A stretch of DNA of 21,639 bases. It comes from an uncultured bacterium (GTDB taxonomy: Bacteria > Verrucomicrobiota > Kiritimatiellia > RFP12 > UBA1067). The notes beneath the pieces were generated by a model that worked only from the letters and a program-made list of their open reading frames with translations, ran no database searches and had not been told where the DNA came from. The position numbers were made by a program, and so were the translations under genes. Every line of letters begins with the position of its first letter. Position 1 is the stretch's first letter. Shown one piece after another: positions 14,601-21,375 of the stretch. Where the stretch lies: NCBI GenBank assembly GCA_902779075.1, contig CACZAK010000152.1:1-21639 (forward strand), written 5' to 3'.

Positions 14601-14971
14601 TCCATTCGCTCGTCATCGTCCACGCCTCCGGCCTTCGCACCAACAACGACTCCGGCTGGAAGACCGGCACCTACGCCATCTACTGGGATGGCGTGTACAA
14701 GGGCGCGGTTGCGACGAACGACGGAGCCGGCCAGAACATCGGCAACTTCATCAAGTACGGCTCGCTCCATGACAGGATGCCGCCGACGCCGGAAAACTGG
14801 GGCGGCAACTACCCGCACTACGTCGAGACGGATTCGTCCGAAAGCGGCCTCGCGTTCCGCGACCTGCGCTTCGCGGGCAGGATGTGGACCGGCACGGAGG
14901 TCAAGGCGTATTCGCAGGCATTCCCGGCCGTGAAGCAGAAGAGCCGCGGTATTACGGTGCTGGTGTATTGA
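8651..14971 (+). CDS. Giant LamG-repeat surface protein B
   Basis: An intact protein of 2106 residues. Residues 1-25 are a signal peptide (MKSIMLHKAKRWLGAALAFA, then VTASFAA). Eight LamG/concanavalin-like modules follow: about 27-275, 287-506, 515-757 and 767-1006 (each opening HRWSFN), 1014-1250 (YDFTSG), 1255-1500 (RHSFSTG), 1589-1833 (YNFVDG) and 1840-2094 (RHDFTGG). Between modules six and seven lies a chitobiase/hexosaminidase C-terminal-type domain (about 1505-1587; IYYTLDGSEPTPENGTLYAG). Modules 1-4 carry a YDEVRVW motif near their ends. The C-terminus KSRGITVLVY is the shared tail. Modules 1 and 5 are close copies of modules in gene A, so A and B are adjacent paralogues. LamG modules usually bind glycans or matrix proteins; the ligand is unknown. 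The peptidase gene starts 22 bp downstream, so B and C are probably co-transcribed. Confidence 0.85.
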   Translation: MKSIMLHKAKRWLGAALAFAVTASFAATPDALIHRWSFNNSLEDTGSIGGMTATLGGNAALYNKTTVRVNAGGNGTSWVELGANPIPSSLGDTPFTIEVWATPREIRNYASVFSLGERSNSSAKGLMGVFHGYRQVKHDDSGASGWGSPVWQALGGTVGSGTGNNIGMAQSGISTGTPYYFAYVVTPKGDSSATIIGYVYNASTGALVGKSGMYTATNWTTADMVQSTFNLGTTPWNNDNPGADYDEVRVWKTALTPGQVAAHVAHGPDAIPGDGSVSDGRLRTESATLAHRWSFNGSLADSVTGDTATMKGGYYAANGAVRFAGGNKGDYEIALGADMPSDSVTLEFFSTTRSLGWQKLFCLGNGQTDGISFSFQRGSNPAAGVSGLEIYDKNNSGHYVDGIPNALESDKPYLFTFTFSCDGTDTVLNGYCIDLANPGVIRGQFSRTLAGWKLTEKITLNTFNLGWSFWGDGAPNADFDEVRVWNGVLSEAEVLKSAAAGADATINPSFPEAPEDLIHRWSFNGNLEDSGSIGLNTATIKGNAGLLNGNSVHVNNGGNGTSWVELGGNPIPSSLGDTPFTIEVWATLNSRQDYASVFSLGERGTGGDPTVKGLMGVFHGFRQVRESGDAQWGACMQPLCGSMSNVAMTQGELSNGTAYYFAYVVTPQGNGSATLMGYVYNAYTGALVGQSVMRTVTGWTTEQLVQSTFNLGTTCWNNNNPGADYDEVRVWKKALTADQVAVSVRCGPDVVPGASATVNPVVEEGKPATLLHRWSFNGSLTDTGVYGGSDAVTFGTAKLVDGTSVATYKDGSWNTSYVSLGANMIPASLGNTPFTVEMWATPRDLQTYLPTFTLGKPDDSGSSNKALMFVFHGVGQIRPGSNTSPAPVFQALGSNQHGNNVSMSTAALTVGTRYHVSIVVEPQAGDTVTITGYVHDDAGNLVGSGAQTGITGWNATTLTQYAFYLGRNPWHDANPSAEYDEVRIWSRAFTAKELALNAVSGPDTILDHDARGNSPLLAYDFTSGAKAYSGFIDDPVTVAAGYTAVHGTNGYGTAVHAAGYGTSDAIRTALAGEWSLATSFKSCDIEKGVLLSLGNIPANGTKQLAILSSSTEGRLYAAVVQRWGGATAINRSLDDQTIAVSGADFANEFHTLVVTHVPTDATNTGVLTVYVDGVQVHQFTTVNLGQERAFGNGIRFGALMDAGRTTSLPSDIKPTAYCPDTAFQDVRLYDRLLSADEIAAYAAEFPAAAATKGSIGDYGFRHSFSTGKLVSDNGTFASTGGFNDNGLVGTGTAVDAPAYAAEGVKACFPDKTGYGTVTGGLNRDWTIAMSVKGPTVVSGNPAAMFSFGGVEDSTKQCRSIALCSSSTGSLFVQMVQRWGSGNDAVNAPVSLDLGGDTSSMFHTLVIVNERNIRTDENLNTQWNTGMISFYLDGEYKGSFTVNNGQERALMNAIRYGAIYNRTHESVVEPDAASGLSFQDLRFIPQVWTGAEAKDYAAAFPVAPTANVTLEVSGDDDFAGSQQIAITGGGQIYYTLDGSEPTPENGTLYAGAFTLAGSAQFKARAFADGQPVSQTVSRTFTEATDTAAYDYVFRYNFVDGVKNYNHHGCATEPAGTAAGYAAVHGTNGYAKAIHPTGYGTIVDGMARLNNDWTLAMCVKPGDLEKGILLSLGDNNAVNTKELAICSSSTAGRIHVAVVQKWTTNTGVANYKNLPFAYDIPVGGDTAGSFHSLVVTHVANTAYDAGTGQAVSGVITFYWDGVNVGGFDSSTNGGEREFGNGFKFGGLHDGSTSWLSQQGYVETAYDVESAFRDVRFYARTLTADEIAGYAAMFPATDSTSGNIGTFDFRHDFTGGSLAVTGSAFTDGGIAAATKEALGPVGDDAAKAAWPGMSGYGTIGGVNMNGDWTLAMSVKAPKVTDDEKGIIVSLGGVNAKGTKALAIGSTADSTGGLFFGLAQRWGGDTTAINTCNGQVTLAGLGDTTKEFHSLVIVHASGLRTNNDSGWKTGTYAIYWDGVYKGAVATNDGAGQNIGNFIKYGSLHDRMPPTPENWGGNYPHYVETDSSESGLAFRDLRFAGRMWTGTEVKAYSQAFPAVKQKSRGITVLVY
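11756..12190 (+). repeat. LamG module repeat R3
   Basis: Gene B counterpart of R1 and R2 in gene A, about 435 bp and highly similar at DNA level, including the long stretch encoding NIPANGTKQLAILSSSTEGR. It diverges after VHQFT, where B has a longer loop (TVNLGQERAFGNG). Confidence 0.75.
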
Positions 14972-14993
14972 GGAATCGGAAAGGAGCAAAGAG

Positions 14994-17501
14994 ATGAAAA
15001 TGACAAAGAAGATTGCATTCGCTGCCGTTGGTTCGGCGCTGGCCTTTCCGCTTCTCGCGGCGGAGGTGTCCGGCGACGATGCGAAGACCGCCGTCGCCGG
15101 ATGGGTGAACCTGAAGGCCGCCGTGGGCGAGGATTTCGCCGCCAAACCGTCGAGCGTGAGGGAGTACCAAGGCAAGGACGGGAAGGGCAAGTATTACGTG
15201 GTGGAGCTGGAGGGCGGCGGTTTCGTCGTCACCTCTGGCGACACGGAGATCAACCCCGTCCTCGCCTATTCCAAGGAAGGAACGTGGGTCGACGACGTGA
15301 AGCGGAATCCGCTTCTCGCGATGCTGCCGCTCGACGTGGCTGCGGCGACCGAGGCCGCAATGATGGCCGAGCTGAGCTCGGCCAACTCGGCCGTTAACTC
15401 TGGCGGCAAGCGGCTTGCGGCGGGAGGGTCGTCGTCCTCGACGACCGCATCCGCCAACGCTTCGTTGTGGAGCACGTTCAAGTCGGCCGGTGCCGCCAAC
15501 GGCGGCCGCCGGCTGAGCGCGACCGCGACCGACAACCAGATTAAAGCCGATCTGCGCGTCGGGAAGCTCTTGACGACGACGTGGAATCAAGGCACTTACA
15601 CGGAAAATCTGTACATACCGCACCATTGGCCCTGCGGCTGCGTCGCCACCGCTGGCGCGCAGATCATGAAGTTCTGGAATTGGCCGAAGAACACGTCGGC
15701 GCTCACGCCGGTGCTTACGTTCCGCGGAACGGTTGGAAGCTCGGGTGACTGGACTTTGACAAAAGGCTGGCGGGATTCGTCGAGCGGTTCTTACACGCAG
15801 TGGAGCCCTGCGTTCGGCGGCCCGTACAACTGGAGTGCCATGACGGATTATCCGAGTAACGGCGGGACGGACGCATATGCGGTGAGCCAACTGACCCGCG
15901 ACGTGGGCCTCGCCTGCCACATGGATTACGCCAGTGACGGCAGCGGAGCGCAGACTTCGACGCTCTTCAGGCGCTTCACCGACCAGTTCGGATACGCGAA
16001 CGCCGCCTACGCCAGCAATCTCTCGGACAACGACGCCGATCAAAGCAGCTGGAAACGGGCGATGCTCGCGAGTTTCAACGCGGGTCTTCCCTGCGGCGTC
16101 AGCGTGCCGGGCCACGCCATCGTGGCGGACGGCTACGGCTATTACGGCGACGAGCTCTACGTCCACTTCAATCTCGGTTGGGGCGGAACGAGTGACGCGT
16201 GGTATTCGAGCCCGTTGACGGACGGTGTAAAGGATGGCACTTCAAACACTGCGGGTTTCACCACGCTCAACGCAATCATCTACAATATCTATCCGCAGGG
16301 GCCGGCCGGCGCCACCATCGTCAGCGGACGCGTCCTCGACACGGCGGGCTCTCCGGTCAAGACGGGCAACAAGACCATCGTGGCGAAGAACACGTCCGAC
16401 GGCACGACGTACACCGCCGTTTCGACGAACTCGATCTACGCGCTCATCCTTCCTCCGGGCACCTACGACATCGGCTACGAATACAGCGCAGGCACTGTGT
16501 TCTTCACGAACATGTTTGTAGATGCATGCGTCAATTTGAGCCTTGTCAACAACAACAATGACGTGGAGAAGCAGATTGACGCCGAGAGGAGCGGCTCGTA
16601 CTTCCCGAACACCGGCGCGATCCGCAACATCTACGACATGGATCTGAAGCCTGTCGCGATAACGGCGCCGACGTATTCGACGACGTGGGGTACGAAGTTC
16701 TACACCGCGTCGGCGAAGGTCGTGCTTTCGACCGCGACCGAAAGCGCCAAGATCTACTACACGACGGACGGCAGCGAGCCGACAGTTGCCAGCACGCTCT
16801 ACGCCGGGCCGATCTCGCTGACGGCGACGACCACCATCAAGGCCAAGGCGTTCTTCGGCGAATTCTACTCCAGCGACACGATGACGGCCTCGTTCACCAA
16901 GGGCGATTATGCAGCTGAATATCGTTCCACTAAGGACGGCCTGGCCGCCCACTGGGTCGACGAGCGCGAGGCGACGCACAACGTCACCGGTTCGTGGACG
17001 ACGGAGAAGGCGTTCGCCGGCGGATGGTTCGCCGTGGACGGTTTCAACGACTTCACTCCTTCGACCCGCTCGAAGGGCAAGAAGGTAACTGTGATGGCTA
17101 CTGTCTCCACGGTCGGAACCTACGGCGTCGATACCGATACGTACCAGGGCGTCAGGGCCGCCGTGAGAATCTGCAAGGTCAACGGCTCGCTTGCGTTCCA
17201 GGTCTACACGAGCGACGCCAACGGCGCGAAGTGGGTTGCGGCGACCGGCGCGACGCCGGCGGCTGAAACTGAATACGACGTGAAGGTGGTGCTGGACACC
17301 TCTGCCATGACTTACGAGGCGTTTGTCGCGACGGCTGGCGGAACCGAGGCGCAGCTGACGTCCGGCGGAAGCGGCACGTTCCCGTTCGCCACACGCGCGA
17401 AGGGCGCGGTTACGAAAATCGCGCTCGACGGCGACGGCGCGGTTTCGGCGGTGGAAGGCTCCTACATTCGCTCCAAGGGCGTTCTGCTCATCGTGCAGTA
17501 G
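14994..17501 (+). CDS. Secreted C10-family cysteine peptidase (streptopain-like), multidomain
   Basis: 835 residues; AAGGAG at 14981-14986 fixes the ATG. Residues 1-22 form a signal peptide (KKIAFAAVGSALAFPLLAA). Residues about 25-175 form a propeptide with the C10 pattern YYVVELEGGGFVVTSGDTE and PVLAYSKEG. The catalytic domain, about 185-430, begins LLTTTWNQGTYTENLYIP. The expected nucleophile is Cys216 in CGCVATAGAQIMKFW and the catalytic His is His374 in GHAIVADGYG, followed by HFNLGWGG (Asn393, Trp396). Beyond it lie a carboxypeptidase-regulatory-like beta domain (about 440-560; IVSGRVLDTAGSPV, LPPGTYDIGYE), a chitobiase C-terminal-type domain (about 565-640; IYYTTDGSEPTVASTLYAG) and a LamG-like domain (about 645-820). 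The tail RSKGVLLIVQ matches A, B and D. It probably cleaves proteins outside the cell; target unknown. Related to SpeB, with a much longer C-terminus. Confidence 0.9.
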   Translation: MKMTKKIAFAAVGSALAFPLLAAEVSGDDAKTAVAGWVNLKAAVGEDFAAKPSSVREYQGKDGKGKYYVVELEGGGFVVTSGDTEINPVLAYSKEGTWVDDVKRNPLLAMLPLDVAAATEAAMMAELSSANSAVNSGGKRLAAGGSSSSTTASANASLWSTFKSAGAANGGRRLSATATDNQIKADLRVGKLLTTTWNQGTYTENLYIPHHWPCGCVATAGAQIMKFWNWPKNTSALTPVLTFRGTVGSSGDWTLTKGWRDSSSGSYTQWSPAFGGPYNWSAMTDYPSNGGTDAYAVSQLTRDVGLACHMDYASDGSGAQTSTLFRRFTDQFGYANAAYASNLSDNDADQSSWKRAMLASFNAGLPCGVSVPGHAIVADGYGYYGDELYVHFNLGWGGTSDAWYSSPLTDGVKDGTSNTAGFTTLNAIIYNIYPQGPAGATIVSGRVLDTAGSPVKTGNKTIVAKNTSDGTTYTAVSTNSIYALILPPGTYDIGYEYSAGTVFFTNMFVDACVNLSLVNNNNDVEKQIDAERSGSYFPNTGAIRNIYDMDLKPVAITAPTYSTTWGTKFYTASAKVVLSTATESAKIYYTTDGSEPTVASTLYAGPISLTATTTIKAKAFFGEFYSSDTMTASFTKGDYAAEYRSTKDGLAAHWVDEREATHNVTGSWTTEKAFAGGWFAVDGFNDFTPSTRSKGKKVTVMATVSTVGTYGVDTDTYQGVRAAVRICKVNGSLAFQVYTSDANGAKWVAATGATPAAETEYDVKVVLDTSAMTYEAFVATAGGTEAQLTSGGSGTFPFATRAKGAVTKIALDGDGAVSAVEGSYIRSKGVLLIVQ

Positions 17502-17503
17502 CA

Positions 17504-17520
17504 AACACGCTCCGTGTTTG
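17504..17520. terminator. Weak hairpin after the peptidase gene
   Basis: AAACACG (17504-17510) and CGTGTTT (17514-17520) form a 7-bp stem with a CTC loop directly after the TAG at 17499-17501. It ends in only three T and is not GC-rich, so it is at best a weak intrinsic terminator for the B-C transcript. Confidence 0.35.
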
Positions 17521-17571
17521 AGCGCCGCAGGCTTCACTCCGCTCCGCAAGGTAAGAAATGCCGAAACGGAA

Positions 17572-17594
17572 TTGACAGGAAAAAATCGTATAAT
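17572..17594 (+). promoter_or_regulatory. Candidate promoter of gene D
   Basis: TATAAT at 17589-17594 is a perfect -10 box 33 bp before the ATG at 17628. TTGACA at 17572-17577 is a perfect -35 box, but only 11 bp separate them, far below the usual 17, so the -35 may be fortuitous. A ribosome binding site, AAAGGAAG (17614-17621), follows. Confidence 0.45.
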
Positions 17595-17621
17595 AAACGT
17601 TCAACAGCCCAAGAAAGGAAG

Positions 17622-17696
17622 AAAGCCATGACAACAGGAAAAGCACTCAATGGAAAGCCGTATGCGGGAAATCCGCACGTACGGTTTGACGAGGGG
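17622..17696 (+). repeat. Group II intron domain V-like leader, copy 2
   Basis: Identical over 75 nt to 3272-3346. The domain V-like fold covers 17655-17687: AAGCCGTA (17655-17662) with TACGGTTT (17680-17687), TGCGG with CCGCA around GAAAT, and a CG bulge. Here it is in frame with the downstream gene: the ATG at 17628 starts protein D, so the hairpin encodes residues 10-20 (KPYAGNPHVRF). The match ends at GAGGGG, where the gene-specific sequence encoding the signal peptide begins. Confidence 0.75.
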
Positions 17697-20600
17697 ATCC
17701 GCGCCGCGATTGCGGCAATCTGCGTGGCGGCGTCATTGACGTCGTTTGCTGCGGACAGGACAATCAGCGCGGACTACGCGCTGACCGCAGATGAAACGGT
17801 CGACGGCGTCCTGACCGTCGACTCCGGCGCGACGGTCGATCTCGCCGGACACAACCTCACCGTGAAGGGCCTCGCGGGCGGCGGCACGATAACATCCGGC
17901 AAGTATTCGCTCGACACGTCCATCGCCGTGCCGGAAATCGTGAGCGGCGAATCCATCTTCTGGCTCGACGCCTCCGCATCGGACACGCTGACGGTCGACG
18001 GCAATGGTCTTGTCACAGGATGGGCGTCACGTAGAGGATCGAACTCCGCGAAGTATATAACAAGCGGCATGACGGCTCCGACCTTCGACGACACCACATA
18101 CGGCATACCCACCGTGGACTTCGGCGCCGCCGGCAGCAAGAAAGACCTGGCCTTCGACGCCCTGGGAAACATCAGAACCGTATTTCTCGTGACGAAAATC
18201 CAGAAGACGCAGAACGCCTTCTGGCTGGCGGCTCCCAACCTCGGACAGGTATATCCTTTCCACCGCGGCGACAACGGAACATACGCCGCAACGTATTCCA
18301 ACATTGCAAAAACGTGGAACGGCACGATGCAGGCGAACATGACGACCGAAGCACCGGACGACACGTCCTTCATCGTCGTGGCGATTGAAGCGAACAGCAA
18401 TTCCACGGCAAACTCGCTCACGAACGACCGCAACATCGGCGGACGGAACGGCGGCAAGCAGCTTTCAGAACTCATTTGCTTCAGCCGCGTGCTGACGGAC
18501 GCCGAGCGTGTCGCCGTGACGGAATATCTCCAGAAGAAGTGGACCGTCCCCGCAGAACTGCGCGTGCAGACGTCCGGCAGCGCAGAAAACAGCACCGTGG
18601 CTCTTACTGGCAATGTGAAGCTCATCGTGGAAGGCGGCGGCACGTTCACGGCGTCTAAGGCCAGCCAGACCTACACCGGGGGAACGGAAGTATCAGGCAG
18701 CGGGACGACGCTCGTCGCCGGCACGGCCACGCATCCGTTCGGCAACGGCGGCGCCGCGCAGACCGTCACGGTCGGAGAAGGCGCGACCGTCAATCTCGGC
18801 ACGTGCGCGAACGGAGGCACGTGCGTTTACAACTACAATCTCGGCGGAAGCCTGGTGTGCGGCTACGAGAGCGGCAGAGGCACGCGAAGGTTCAATTTCA
18901 TCAACGTCATTTCCGACAGCGCGTCTCTCAGCATAAACCACAGCCTGATAGGCGGCACGGCGGACAACAGCATGGGCAGACTGCAGCTCAACGGTCACGT
19001 GTTCTCCATTTCCACGCAGAACGAGCCGCTGATGAAATACATCACGGCCCTCGACTACGGCACGATCAAGTTCACAGGCGGCTACGAACAGTTCTACCAG
19101 AACTGCGACCTGACCAAAGCGAGGGTGTGGTTCGCTGGGAGTTCGTGGATTCATCTCGCGGACTACGGCTTCAACGCGAAAGACCTCCGCTGCGACGTGG
19201 CGCAATGGCGCGTGTTCGGCAACGGCGTAAACAGGGACGCCCAGCCCAAAATCTCTGGCAGATACGAAGCGGGTGCGAACCGTCCGCCGCTTACGCTTCT
19301 GAGCGGCGCCACGCTCGACATCTCGGGTGTGTCCGGAACGTGGAGCGCGAACGGTCGCGCGCTTTCGGCCGCGGGAAGCAACGTCAACTACACCGAGCCG
19401 GGTCTTGTGACGTTTCTTGCGGCGAATGCGTCGTACACGATAGACATCGGCGCGCGCGAAGTCGCCGCCGGCGACAAGCTCGTGGCGTTTCCCTCTTCGT
19501 ATTCGCCTGGCGACACGGTAACATTCACGGCCACCGCCACCGGTGCCGCGCAGACGCTGGAAGAGCGCAATCTCGCGCTCAAGGTCAAGTCAGGCGACGG
19601 CATATACCTGAGGAGCACGGAAGTTCCATACGCTCGCTGGTGCATAGACGCCGCGACGCCCGCCAACTCCGGCTGGAAATTCTACGACGTGAAGACAAAC
19701 GCCGAGCGCACGGACTGGGAAGACGGAATCACGGACGACGTGGAAGTTCGGTTCTCGTCTTACGCCGAATGGACGGCGATACAGGCGCAGAGCGTGACTC
19801 CGCTACGCTATGTCATGGACGGGGCGGTGACGGCCGAAGGCTTCGACGGTACATGGGCCATTGCGAACGTCTCCGTGGCAGAAGGCACCACGCTCGACCT
19901 GAACGGACGCTGCGTTTCCTTGACGGGGCTTGGCGGAATGGCCACAGTCACCGACTCCACGAACGATGCGGAGCATCCCGGCGAGCTGCACATCGTGGTG
20001 TCCGGCACGCTCTCCAACGCCGACACGGCCATGACAGGCAACATGAAGCTCGTCATTGAAGGCGGCGGCACGTTCACGGCGGCCAAGGCCGGGCAGTCCT
20101 ACACCGGCGGCACGGAAGTCGCGGCGGGCATGACCCTCGCCCTCGGCACTGCGACGCATCCGCTAGGCGACGGCAACGCCTCGCAGACTGTGACGCTGGG
20201 GGCGGGCGCCGTTTTCAGCGCCGGTACGTATGCGAACAGCACGACGTGCGCATACAGTTTCACGCTCGGCGCAGGCAGCAGCCTTGTGTTTGGAAGTGCA
20301 GACCGCGCCACCCGCCGGTTCGCCGACTTGACGTTGCTTGGCGATGCAAGCCTGACCATGCAGGGGACGAGCGGCCCGATGGGGCTCTCGTCGCGGTACA
20401 GCACCATAACGCTCAACAACAACAAACTCTCCATGTCCCTCGGTAGCAATTCGTTCATCGGGCACATAAAGACGCTCGACTCCGGCACGATTCGGTTTGC
20501 GAAGAGCGAAGGTCACGGAACACAGGCGCAGGGCGCCGAGACCGACTTCCGCACCGCCGATGTGGAAGTCGCCAGCCAGGCGTACATCCACCTCGGCAAC

Positions 20601-21047
20601 AGAGGAATGGCCGTCTGCTCTCTTGTGTATGAAAGCGCGAAATGGAGGTCTTACGGGACGGCAAGGGTGAGAATACACGGCAAATACGCGGCTGCGGCGT
20701 TCCGCCCGGCGATCGAGATGCAGGGCGGCTCCACGCTCGACCTTACCGCCGTCACAGGCGCATGGAGCGCGAGCGGAACGGATCCGACAGACAAAGGAAA
20801 CAACGACATAAACACGGCTGGCTCGGTGACGTTCGCCTCCGGCGAGACGATCGGCGTCGATCTTTCCGGGCGGACGGATCTGAAGGAACTCGCCAAGAGC
20901 GCGACGCCTTACGTCGTTACGTGGAGTTCGCAGCCAAACGCCACGTTCACGCTTGACGCGGAAACTGCCAAGAACTTCAAGATCAAGCCGGACGGTACGG
21001 GCATCAAGCTCGTCCGCCGTGGCGGCCTCACGATCATTGTCAAGTGA
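17628..21047 (+). CDS. Secreted LamG plus beta-helix (autotransporter-repeat) protein D
   Basis: 1139 residues from the ATG at 17628, with AAAGGAAG upstream. Residues 1-23 come from the domain V-like leader. Residues 24-44 (IRAAIAAICVAASLTSFAA) are the hydrophobic signal sequence, so the n-region is unusually long. A short beta-helix stretch (ALTADETVDGVLTVDSGATV) precedes a LamG/concanavalin-like domain at about 105-308 (FWLDASASDTLTVDGNGLVT to LTDAERVAVTEYLQKKW). An internally duplicated beta-helix region follows: about 326-605 and 802-1090, each opening with GN(V/M)KL, EGGGTFTA and YTGGTEV, the autotransporter-associated beta-strand pattern. The C-terminus RRGGLTIIVK is the shared tail. 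It is probably exported and surface-exposed. No beta-barrel translocator domain is visible, so it is not a classical type V autotransporter. Confidence 0.85.
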   Translation: MTTGKALNGKPYAGNPHVRFDEGIRAAIAAICVAASLTSFAADRTISADYALTADETVDGVLTVDSGATVDLAGHNLTVKGLAGGGTITSGKYSLDTSIAVPEIVSGESIFWLDASASDTLTVDGNGLVTGWASRRGSNSAKYITSGMTAPTFDDTTYGIPTVDFGAAGSKKDLAFDALGNIRTVFLVTKIQKTQNAFWLAAPNLGQVYPFHRGDNGTYAATYSNIAKTWNGTMQANMTTEAPDDTSFIVVAIEANSNSTANSLTNDRNIGGRNGGKQLSELICFSRVLTDAERVAVTEYLQKKWTVPAELRVQTSGSAENSTVALTGNVKLIVEGGGTFTASKASQTYTGGTEVSGSGTTLVAGTATHPFGNGGAAQTVTVGEGATVNLGTCANGGTCVYNYNLGGSLVCGYESGRGTRRFNFINVISDSASLSINHSLIGGTADNSMGRLQLNGHVFSISTQNEPLMKYITALDYGTIKFTGGYEQFYQNCDLTKARVWFAGSSWIHLADYGFNAKDLRCDVAQWRVFGNGVNRDAQPKISGRYEAGANRPPLTLLSGATLDISGVSGTWSANGRALSAAGSNVNYTEPGLVTFLAANASYTIDIGAREVAAGDKLVAFPSSYSPGDTVTFTATATGAAQTLEERNLALKVKSGDGIYLRSTEVPYARWCIDAATPANSGWKFYDVKTNAERTDWEDGITDDVEVRFSSYAEWTAIQAQSVTPLRYVMDGAVTAEGFDGTWAIANVSVAEGTTLDLNGRCVSLTGLGGMATVTDSTNDAEHPGELHIVVSGTLSNADTAMTGNMKLVIEGGGTFTAAKAGQSYTGGTEVAAGMTLALGTATHPLGDGNASQTVTLGAGAVFSAGTYANSTTCAYSFTLGAGSSLVFGSADRATRRFADLTLLGDASLTMQGTSGPMGLSSRYSTITLNNNKLSMSLGSNSFIGHIKTLDSGTIRFAKSEGHGTQAQGAETDFRTADVEVASQAYIHLGNRGMAVCSLVYESAKWRSYGTARVRIHGKYAAAAFRPAIEMQGGSTLDLTAVTGAWSASGTDPTDKGNNDINTAGSVTFASGETIGVDLSGRTDLKELAKSATPYVVTWSSQPNATFTLDAETAKNFKIKPDGTGIKLVRRGGLTIIVK

Positions 21048-21048
21048 C

Positions 21049-21123
21049 GCGGCTGCATTGCCGCACATATCTGTTTATTGAAAACAGCTTGGTGATGGTG
21101 CGCGGGCGAATTCGCCCGCGCAC
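21049..21123. terminator. Hairpin cluster after gene D, including a 26-bp perfect palindrome
   Basis: Three inverted repeats follow the TGA at 21045-21047: GCGGC/GCCGC (21049-21064), CTGTTT/AAACAG (21071-21087) and a perfect 26-bp palindrome at 21098-21123 whose half is GTGCGCGGGCGAA. The last is followed by CATTTG, not a long T-tract. They probably end the D transcript or stabilise its 3' end. Confidence 0.5.
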
Positions 21124-21375
21124 ATTTGCCGATTCCTCAATTTGTCCATGCAGAACGTGCAGGAATTCTACACTTCTCCACTTCTACACGGCTAAAATCC
21201 TTCTCTTGATCGTCCATGTAGAACATGTAGAGCATATAGATCATCTGCGAGACTATGGGGTCAGACCTGATTTCTACTAAATTCTCAACCCAAAGTCCGA
21301 TGAAATGTGGTACAATGTACACGTTTACTTGATTGGGCATTGTCCACTCTTGAGTAAAAAGCGGAATAAGACAAC
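21124..21375. repeat. Intergenic stretch with short 9-bp repeats
   Basis: Two blocks share the pattern CCATG(C/T)AGAAC(G/A)TG(C/T)AG, at 21146 and 21214; the second continues as nine-base units CCATGTAGA, ACATGTAGA, GCATATAGA. CACTTCTCCACTTCTACAC lies between them. GGGGTCAGACCTGATTTCTA near 21256 resembles a motif I associate with REP-type elements in other genomes. No credible gene is seen; the shorter ORFs here lack any family character. Confidence 0.4.
21308..21316 (+). promoter_or_regulatory. Extended -10 promoter before the nuclease-family gene
   Basis: TGG then TACAAT (21311-21316) is a good extended -10, the same layout as the two promoters near 2780 and 2900. It lies 59 bp before the ATG at 21376. 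No convincing -35 is present. Confidence 0.45.

Noticed and set aside
11972..15190. Minus-strand open frame of 1072 codons opposite genes B and C
   Set aside because: It crosses the B-C boundary antisense, has low-complexity Arg/Ala/Val-rich composition and no family motifs; the plus-strand genes have signal peptides, ribosome binding sites and conserved domains.
17628..21047. Gene D as a classical type Va autotransporter
   Set aside because: It has beta-helix repeats but the C-terminus lacks a 12-strand barrel of about 250-300 residues and ends in the short shared tail instead.
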